Origin: Nomia melanderi
Taxonomy: Eukaryota > Arthropoda > Insecta > Hymenoptera > Halictidae
Reading direction: 5' to 3'
Assembly: GCF_051020985.1 (NCBI RefSeq)
Contig: NC_134999.1
Location: 27,685,160 to 27,749,159, forward strand
Length of the DNA: 64,000 nt
The notes beneath the pieces were generated by a model. The model had not been told where the DNA came from. It worked only from the letters and a program-made list of their open reading frames with translations, and ran no database searches. Below are positions 55,186 through 64,000 of the stretch, one piece after another. Position numbers and translations under genes: made by a program. Each line of letters starts with the position of its first letter. Position 1 is the stretch's first letter.

Positions 55186-55595
55186 TACAACCCAAATTTT
55201 CTCTCGAGACTATAAAAAAATGTATGCAATATGAAATTAATAAATACCAACCTCTAAATACAAAATGATGCTTTACAAAAATAATAAACAACTAAATGAC
55301 AGCACTAAAAATGGCGGATCCCCAAAGCTTCCACAGCAACCTACGTTTGAACATTAACCATACCAAAAACCGGTCAAATGATCGAATTTAAAATTCTGCG
55401 TTTTCTTTCGTTCATCCAACTTTACATCAATTCCTATATTGTCTGTTTGACAGTTTTTCAATTTCTATCTTTCCTTTCGTTTCTCTTCCAACTAAACAAA
55501 ACTTGTCATCCACCTTGTTTACATTTATTTTGTAGCCAATTTGACTGGTAAAAGTGCAGTGCGGTTGGAAAAGTGCAAGTACGGTTAGTATTAAA
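55186..55595. repeat. Family E repeat
   Basis: Starts TTAACCCTATACAACCCAAA and ends AGTACGGTTAGTATTAA. It matches 33442-33924 at both edges. About 410 bases. Confidence 0.6.
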
Positions 55596-55619
55596 TACTT
55601 TCAAGGACCATTGTACTAG

Positions 55620-56110
55620 TAGGTGGTCTCCTTCAGCTGAGACACCCTGTATTGCAAGTACGTCGGAGGGCAGCGGGCACGGAAGGGCCAGGAAGACTCG
55701 AGGGTGGAGCACGGACGTAGAAGAATGAAATGATCGAGTTATGCCTGATTGCCGCTTGTTGTTCCAGCTCGATAAACCGGACCCGAGCGAGCCGAATTTC
55801 ACCTTGTTCCCCCCAATTTCACGAGTCCATCCGCCCGGCGTCGTAATCATCTCCCTCAAGAAGATTTCTTTCTCCACGGAGATCGAAATCGAAGGGAGCG
55901 GCGAGTTCTTTAAATCGCCACCAAGCCGCGTCGAGCGTTGCGGAACGTCTTCGTTACCGCGGAGTCGCGAAATCGCGAAGTCAGCGGCCCAGATGTCTAA
56001 TCTAATCGGATTTCTAGCGATCCCAGCCACCCGGTACACGCGTAAGCCTTCCTACGACCCTTTGAAGATAATCAACGATACGCCGAGCGATCTCTTTGAT
56101 GTTTCCTGGA
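55620..56110. promoter_or_regulatory. GC-rich island with long overlapping frames
   Basis: A minus frame (56039-55506, 177 codons) and a plus frame (55741-56199, 152 codons) overlap. The minus frame runs into the family E repeat and neither has a domain. I read it as stop-poor GC-rich DNA, possibly regulatory. Confidence 0.3.
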
Positions 56111-56518
56111 TGGTCGCGAGAGTCGGAGTTTGTTCTGTATCAACGGAAATAGTGATACATACTACATATTTGAGACTGATTAAAGTTGTGAGCGGATGAA
56201 ATAAAGATGTATGTAAGTATATTGGGAAATACCGAAATATTTCAATGATAGAAAGATTATGCTTTGTTTTAGGTGAGATATGATCATTATGAGTGTCTGC
56301 AATCGGCAAAGATGGATGTAAATTCATTGTTCATTTTTTATTATTAGTTTAGGTTAATTTAATTTGATTAATGGTTTTGTGTTTATTTAAATATTTTACT
56401 TGTATTAATAAATGTACACTCTGACTAAAAAATGGCATGTACGTAAAGAGTACTTAAGAAACTTTACTACAAACTTTAATATCATTTTTTCTTGGCAGCG
56501 GCTAAACGTCCGTCTTTT

Positions 56519-56765
56519 TCTTAACTCCTTACCGTACGATTTAATTTCGCAGGTGCATTTGTTAGAACTATTTATCGTTAATAATGCACTAGTAAGAGAA
56601 AACATTCCATGCTCTTTCTATGTCTAGATTTAGTAGAAACCATACAAATTGCTAACAACAACAATAATGTTTCATTTAAATTTAATACAACTCAATAACA
56701 TTTTGTTAAACCATATTAGAAATCTTCGCCTCAAGTCTATGACAGTATTTATAAAACTGGTTAAT
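56519..56765. repeat. Diverged family C element
   Basis: TTAACTCCTTACCGTACGAT at the left; GAAATCTTCGCCTCAAGTC near the right, ending ACTGGTTAA. Strongly diverged. Confidence 0.4.
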
Positions 56766-58140
56766 ATTTTTATTAGCAAATTTTATTAGCGGCTTAAAAG
56801 TGAAGAGAGGTAAGGGAAGGCATCTACTCCCGGCGCTCGGCCCGATAGTAATGGCGGAATTAGTTTAGGCACGTCTTTGTTACTGGTCGAGCCACGAGCT
56901 GCAAACTCTCAAAGTTTTTCATTTAATCAATTATAAAATCATTTTAAATTTAAACATTTCCCCGCTTCCAAAGTCATCGAAAGCAATGGCAAATATTTTG
57001 ACAGTTGAAAAATGTGATTTTATTTTCTATTTTATTTGATATAAATAGAGAGTAAATCTATTTTAAGAAGATATTTATTTATTTTCTTGTATCTAATATA
57101 GTAATTGGGTGTATTAATATATAAATGTCATCTTACGCCCCCAGTAAAGTGTTTTATTATACCTAAGTGTTTTAAAATAGATGTGTTTATGTGCATTCTT
57201 CATTGAAAATTTATTGAACAGTGAAGACATGCGAATATTTCAGAATGTTAGATTGAAAATGCACCCTAGCTTTGCACCTCCCTGTATCTTGCTGCATTAT
57301 TCGGTCCACTTGTCGGCACCCCTTGGCGTGGCAGCCCCTACACAGTCACCCTTCCGTAATCCCGTTACAGAGCACGACGCTTCTACGCACCTACGCACTC
57401 GCGTACCACCTACCTCCTTTGTTCCCGCAGTGTAGAAAAAAACAATGGGCGACTTGGATCACGATTCTGCAACTGTTGAAGAAAAATTCATTGCGATTCT
57501 CGTCTTTTCAAGGACTTCAAAGGGAAATCGTCCAAATGCTCCATAAAAATTCTATAAGTCATTTATTTGTAATTACACAGAATGCTGCAAAATTAGTGTC
57601 ACCATTATAACATACAATTGACATTACAATTATTAGTTTTACCAAAAATTATTTAAGTCCAAGAAACACGTTTTATAAAATTTGAAAAGTTCTGCTTTCA
57701 TTGTGATACTTACAGTGAAAACATTTAACAACAATTGATTTGGCCTAGTAAAATGGTATACTTATATTGGAATAATTAAAAATTAGAACCACTTATTTTA
57801 TTAGAATGGATTACATTGAATAACTTCTGTACGACTTAACCAGAATTTTAACATAGAAATCTAATTAATAAGTTTAAATTGTTAACAGTTTAAACTGTTA
57901 ACAGTTTCAATTGTTAAAGTTCTACTGTTTATACAACCGCTCGAGTTGATTTTTGACATCAATGACATATACCTGTTTGTTTGTTGAAACGGCAGACAAA
58001 CAAAATCAATTTTTGAGGCGATAGTGTACCTTTTTAGAAACCACTTTTTCAAAAAAAGGAACGCTTGAATGAGCAAATATGTACACAAAATGTTGTCAAA
58101 CAATTTTCAAGTGTTTGAGCAGAAAAAGAGGATTAAAACT
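56766..58140. other. AT-rich flank with a small GC patch and a palindrome
   Basis: A GC-richer patch lies at 57240-57430. A perfect 22-base palindrome is at 57881-57902. No gene recognised. Confidence 0.4.
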
Positions 58141-58540
58141 CCTAAATTCATGCAAATCATCGCTGGGACAATAATTACCATGGCAGAAAAATGCCAGCCG
58201 ATACGGTTGGTCGATCACGAATTTTTCGAGCGAAACTGCTCGAGAAAGAGACGATCGTCGATCAGGAAAACGTGGAAGGAAGAGGTTGCAAATGGAAATG
58301 GCCGAGTCTGGCAACCCTCTTTTCAATTTCTTTTAGCCGCTGCGGCTAATTTGCGGCTACGAGCTCGGTTTGACAGGAAGGAAGGAAGTGATCAGGAATG
58401 AAGGGAGGTTCGCGAAGATAAAGGGAGAAATAAACTTTTTCTTTCTTTGTGATTTGCATGAAATTCCCCATTCTGTCGGCCGCTCTTTGACGTCTCTTGC
58501 TGATCGTTCCTTGATTAATGTTATATTATGTGCCAGTGAA
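58141..58540. promoter_or_regulatory. GC-richer island
   Basis: About 400 bases with frames on both strands lacking domains. Candidate regulatory DNA. Confidence 0.3.
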
Positions 58541-59099
58541 ACCCTTTTCTTCATTCGTTCGTTCACAGATAATTCTATTCTTCATCATTCTTGCCTTTAG
58601 CATAATGGAATTACATACTAAATAATATGGAGCGCGACAAAGTTCTCTTGTATTATTAATTCTTTAATACAGTTTTTGGAATTTTCAAGTTACATACATA
58701 TATTTGTTTCAGAATAGTGTATGATGTACGATAATTGATCTAAAAATATATCTACATATTAATTTTTAAATATTCTAAGTAGACGTCTATCTAGAAAATA
58801 ATTGCAGATTCTATCTCTTTTCTCTTTTACCATTCCCATTTGTAACGTGTTACGCGAAAAGTTATTCGCCAATTTAAAATATAATTATATCACCACCCAC
58901 AAAAATCTTACAGAATTCAAATAATCTGTTTAATGAAATAGAAACTGAAATACTGAGAGATCTTTTTCATCATCGTACGTTTTGTAGTGCTCAAGGAAAC
59001 TCAGTGTGTTCATAGTTTTTACTGAAAATTCTTTTTTTCAATCTGGAACAAGAATTTCGTTATGTATAGTACATACCCAACCTATCTGTTGTATCTGAC

Positions 59100-59660
59100 G
59101 CGACAGTCACTGGATTAAATAAACCCGAAAAGTTCGAGTTCCCTTTGTCGAAACCCGGAAAACGTAACGTAGCCACGCGACGATCATTACAATTGTAAGC
59201 GTAACGCTTAATTCTCCCGTGGGGAGGTTACAGAACCACCCCGGTGGGACAGTAATCCTGTAAAAATGTAAATTTCGCGTCCCCCCGGAGCGTCGCGCGG
59301 AATCCTCCCAACGAAAACAGTGTTTGCTACGAAGTCGCCGCCGGTTCGATACCGATTCGTACACACGGGACTATAGTTAGAGCGCATTACAACGTGCATG
59401 TAATACACTACCCACGAGTAAATATTCACAGATGCGAGCCGGGAAAATTTGGCTTTGCGCCGGTCGTGCTACGGCTAACAGGATTTATTTGTATCCGCGT
59501 GTATGTGCACGGCGTTCCGCGTTTCCCTCTTCCACCTCCGCACACCAGTGAAACATCGGTGTATGTACATACGTAGGTATGTACACGCGCATATGTGGTA
59601 CACCCGGTATATGGTTAACTGGCCGGGAGCAACAGAGACGAACAAAGTTAGACTAACTAA
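59100..59660. promoter_or_regulatory. GC-rich island
   Basis: About 560 GC-rich bases ending in a GTATGTACATACG simple region near 59562. No domain-bearing frame. Confidence 0.3.
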
Positions 59661-61000
59661 CGGACTACCAGTTCATTAGAGATCACTAAACTTTAGGGTG
59701 CACCAAAAAGGGTGAGGATTTCGTTATCGCCGTCCATGTACATTTTATACCAGTCCGTGTCCCGATGTCAATAAAAATTAACTCTACCTGTTCGAAACAG
59801 AAAACTGAAAACACCTTTCGCGGAAGGGTGGAAATATTACTTTCTTTGGGGAAATAAATGAATTTTTGCTTTGAAGAAGACATAATAGTTTTGAAGCAAT
59901 GGCACGGTTGATAGGGGCGCTGGTTACTTGAAATGAGCAGAAATTATAGGAAAATATGATTTTTCTATGAATTGAATTTCAAGGATCGAAACCTTTGATG
60001 TTTATTGTTTTGGAATCAAAAGAGTTAATATTGTATGATCTCTAAGACGTATAAGAATGAACACTTGCTTTTTAGGAATAATAAAATAAAGTGTACAATA
60101 AATGTGTTTAATATTATCCTTTTTTTATTGCATATGTACTGGACCTAATGTAACGAATATAAAGTTACAGCGAACCGAAATAGCCCGTGACAAAATCAAA
60201 TGATATTGCTCACAGCTCCATCTGTTACAAGAGAAGGTAACGGTTATCGATGTAAATGTTTACCGATTGACGATAACATAGGATTAAGAAGTCTAATACG
60301 ATGATAAAACAGTTATTGTTATTAGATAATCGAAGGAAAAATATAAAATAAAATTATCTTGTAATATCGCGAAATATTTAATCGCGATTTTAATGTTACA
60401 CCTAATGCTCGAAATTTTATTTCAAGATTTAAAGTAACATTACAGTAGATCATTAAATATATTTTAAGATCAGTTGCGACATTATAATATCAAAACTATT
60501 TATTTTTGCCAGAAAATGCTATAAAAATGTGTACACTTTGGACATTTTATATACTTTTTCCTATTAAGCGCATATTTTGCATTTTTGCATTTCCATTGCA
60601 ATGTGTTAAAATTATTTCTTACACAAAGATAAATTTTCAAAAGTTTGAAACATAATTTTCATTGATTCATATTTTTCTCTCCTTCCTTTACAAAACAGTT
60701 GGACTGAAATCTCTTCAATGCAGCAATTTGATTTCCGGTGACGTAACGCCAAAAATGTTTAGTTTCTAATATTTACTAAAGAGATGCATAGAATTTTGAC
60801 GAAATATTTAAAACCTTTCTGTTGCAGATACCTTTTCAGTGCATTTTTCTATGGAAAATGACTCTTTTCATTCAAAACTATTCATCGTATGATATACAGA
60901 TAATGCATAAGAAAAGTTGCTCTGCTTCTTTCAGAAGAACACGCTTACGCTGTTCACTCAGTTTTTCATTCAGTGAACAGGATCCATTTAATAGTACAGG
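59661..61000. other. AT-rich flank
   Basis: No gene or repeat family member recognised. Confidence 0.4.
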
Positions 61001-61480
61001 TGGAAATTTCTGTGTCGCGGTTGATGAGCTCAACGTCCACGGCACCAGGGGCAGCCATATTGGCGATATCCCTTTAACGATCACATCGACGGTCGTAAAA
61101 TCCGCGATCTCTGATTAGCCGAAAGCACGGAGTATAGGGGTAGAAAAGAGGCAGTCTGAGCGGTGAAGTAAATTTCAAGGTCCTGCCTTAACGACGGGGG
61201 CGTGTTTACGGTAAGCAATGTCCCCTAGTTTTTGTTCGCAGTTGGGCCCCGAGTATGGCAGTGCTCTTAATCAAACTTTGATCGTTGTGAGCAGCGCCCT
61301 TCACCCTTCCCGTGCCCGCGCAAAAATCCACGGATATTAGCGAGCGAGCTCCGCGATCCTTTATGATTGCCGAGGAGCCCAGCTGAGATTATAAATCAAG
61401 CAATCAACCGCCATAAAAGTCCGCCCACGCGATCGCACGATCTTCCCCTTCTTTTCATGATCATTACACGATCTTCTTTT
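61001..61480. promoter_or_regulatory. GC-rich island
   Basis: About 480 GC-rich bases with no credible frame. Candidate regulatory DNA. Confidence 0.3.
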
Positions 61481-61739
61481 TTTGTTTTCTCCTGTTTAGT
61501 GGAGACCAAGAGAACTATGAGGTCCGACAATCCTGTCTTTTTTCTAACTTTAATACTTGAAACCTAGCAGTCTTCGAATTATTGAAAAATGCAGCACCGA
61601 TACTGCTGGTCCGAATATTTCGGATCAAATCGATCTGACTCATGACTTTTATATTTACAGTCTCGATTAATGATTTTTCACAGATTTTTTCGTGAGCTGA
61701 CGAAATGCTATAAAGTCCTTAAAACGTCCTCGAATTTCA

Positions 61740-62290
61740 AGAAGTTCGATTGCCAATCGAAGAAATATTAAAGCGGCCTGAATCCGATCATCAAAGACCA
61801 GTAATAGGACAACCGGATTTCAAATTCCTTAATGTACGCTCATCTCGAAAATTGTTGGCCCGCGTTGCGAGTTATCGCCGTCTCCACAGTAGGATGACTT
61901 TAACCCCACAGAACATGGTGTCGCGATTCCGATTCGCCATGCCAGAACCGGCGGACCGACTGGCAAAGACGATTGTTGCGCCAACAAAATACGCGGGCCA
62001 CGGTCGGGACAAAAAAGGAATCAGGACCAGCCCAAGCCTCGAGCATTGTCGCGACTAGGACTGCCTCGTATATATAACCAAGGAGTTTAAGAACACAATG
62101 CACTATAAATCAGCGATCATCGCGTCCCTGCGCGCGGACGATTCCACGCGGAACGCGTAGGCGAGTCGCACGCGCGTCCCAAATCTCCCAAATCGCGTAT
62201 CTTATCGCCGATTTTCCATTCTTTACGAGCAACGATAAGTAAGTCAGAAGACTGTCCGGTGCACAACGAAAATGTGATTAATAGAGTTTC
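61740..62290. promoter_or_regulatory. GC-rich island
   Basis: About 550 bases with a CpG-dense core at 62120-62180. Frames on both strands lack domains. Confidence 0.3.
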
Positions 62291-64000
62291 CGTGGAGGAC
62301 TTTCTTTCAGAATTTCTGTATATTCGGAATTCACTATGCCGATTACAACCTTGATTAGTTGATTTAATTGGGCCAGTCCAGATAAATGAAGACTCGAGGA
62401 GAAATATCTTAAAACATGTTTGCAACATTTGGTTGTATATATCTTGAGATGTAAGTTAAGAATTTGAATTATTACGTTTAAGAATAACTAAAAAACTTAA
62501 TGATCTAGATCGCAAAAGATAGTGACTTGATTAACCGAGGTTCTACTGTGCTATCGTAATCTTTGAACCCCAGAAAAACTAAGGTTTCCTCGCATCGAGA
62601 ATTTGGAAAAATTATATTTTCTTAACTGAGTTTGTTTTACGGTATTTCATGTATGATAATATTCTTCGTCTCGCTTAATAATATATTCTTTACACTTTCA
62701 CTTCTATTCACCACTATTGTAAAGTCACTAAAACCTCTAATAATTTCTGAATTAATAAGTAGTAAATATATAATGATTTGACTCGTTTAAATGTGAGCCT
62801 TATAGAACATTTGAACAAAACTGAGAATAAAGAATAGCCGACTATGAAATGTACTTGAGAAATTTATTTCAGATATTTCTCGAATTATTAGTTTTATTAA
62901 GCTACACGACTTTTAGCAACTAATGATTTTGATACCTTACGTTCAAATTTGTTTATTTTCAAATGGCACATTTAGTTTACAGTTTTAATATATCAAATCG
63001 AAGTAGATTAATTTATGTATATTCAAATTATTTTAATCTGAATTACACAATAAATTGAATGTGTAAACGAAAATCTTACGAGTTGTAAAGTGTACGATTT
63101 CCTATGACAGCCACTATACGTAAGTATTATGAACGTGCATGTAGTTCACAAATAATCGAAATGTATTCTGATTTGTATTCGCTCGCCGCGCAAACCTAAT
63201 CATTCTATTTGCTGGTGGGTGAGACGAAATGAAATGAAATCGAGAAATTCGGATTATTCTACTCGCGAACACGTCAGCTTTATTACTTTCATAATAACCA
63301 TCCACTTCCTCTTTGGACAGTACGATGAATGAATATTTGATTACGTTGTCATAGGTTCACGTGTGGTTCTCCTGCGAAAATAAGCTTACGTTTTTTTCAG
63401 TTTAAAACGAAATTCTAGCTTTTCCAGTTTGAAAATACTTTACACGAGTTCCCATTACAACAGAAAGTAAATGAAGACTCAAAAAACTTTTTGGTTACAA
63501 ACAGATTAAATACTTTAACAATAGTTTTTTTATTGTATTTGTGGAATTGCATATTTCTTAATGAGTTCGTATTGTATGCTCCTATTTTTCAATAAAGAGT
63601 GTAATGTAAATATTCTGCATTGCATAATTGTGTATAAGTTTTGAAGAATTGTCTGCATCAATTCAAGAAACCTTCTTTATGGGTTCGTGATATCTACTTT
63701 CACTTTAAGAAATTATGTTTTGAAAAAAAAAGTTTGTAACTTATCGTGCTAGTTTTAATAAATACGTAAAGAAAGTACTGCAATATGTGGAAAAATTACG
63801 TTCGACATTTTATAATACCTAAGAACAATACATTTATTATTACATACAAACAAATGTTTTATCATTTTAGTGTCACTCCCTGTAATTATATTAACTTTTA
63901 TTCTCTAATTAGACTGTGATTTTGCATGTAACCTTATTTTTCCCAAGGAAAATGTTTACGAGAAGGATTTTTAACAACTTGATAGTTAAAATATAGGATT
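62291..64000. other. AT-rich end of the window
   Basis: A possible pogo-type end (CCGAGGTTCTACTGTGCTAT) near 62536; a small GC-richer patch at 63170-63270. No gene recognised. Confidence 0.35.

Noticed and set aside
1..64000. tRNA, rRNA or known microRNA genes
   Set aside because: None recognised by eye on either strand; a covariance-model scan would be needed to exclude small RNA genes.

Overview
This is a eukaryotic, AT-rich stretch with small spliced exons (GT-AG introns of 0.5 to 12 kb), long gene-poor tracts, many short TTAA-flanked repeats and isolated GC-rich islands. The proteins are arthropod Arrowhead-type (Lhx6/8 class) LIM-homeodomain factors, so an insect is most likely. A hymenopteran, such as a bee, is my guess from base composition and overall look; it is not proven.

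Layout. (1) 1-7390: the 3' part of a plus-strand Arrowhead gene. Four exons are visible (LIM2; linker plus homeodomain; two C-terminal exons with a stop at 7388-7390). Its LIM1 exon must lie left of the window. (2) 7391-11306: a convergent intergenic region of about 3.9 kb holding both 3' UTRs and MITE-like repeats. (3) 11307-35316: a complete minus-strand Arrowhead paralogue of four coding exons spread over 24 kb. They are a 5-codon first exon (35302-35316), a LIM1 exon (22735-23054), a combined LIM2 plus homeodomain exon (12491-12945) and a terminal exon (11307-11515). All phases match and give 332 residues. (4) 35317-64000: no gene recognised. This is a gene-poor upstream flank with GC-rich islands every 2-3 kb that could be regulatory, separated by AT-rich DNA and TTAA repeats.

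The two genes lie tail to tail. Over LIM2 (about 71 residues) and the homeodomain (58 residues) the encoded proteins are identical, yet the codons differ at many synonymous sites. They are therefore an old or strongly constrained duplicate pair, not an assembly artefact. They differ in three ways. The plus copy has an intron between LIM2 and the homeodomain that the minus copy lacks. The plus copy has the conserved Arrowhead C-terminus (an RHINLHLTYSF block and an SMDELSQDS block), while the minus copy has an unrelated tail with Thr-Pro-Leu repeats. The minus copy also has an Asn-rich N-terminal extension. Both should be nuclear developmental transcription factors that bind TAAT-type sites and a LIM-domain cofactor of the Chip/LDB type.

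The repeats form several families of short non-autonomous elements bounded by TTAA, as expected of piggyBac-type insertion. Different families repeatedly abut through one shared TTAA, and some are nested. No transposase, rRNA, tRNA or CRISPR array was recognised by eye. Comparisons with Drosophila Awh are from memory and should be checked.
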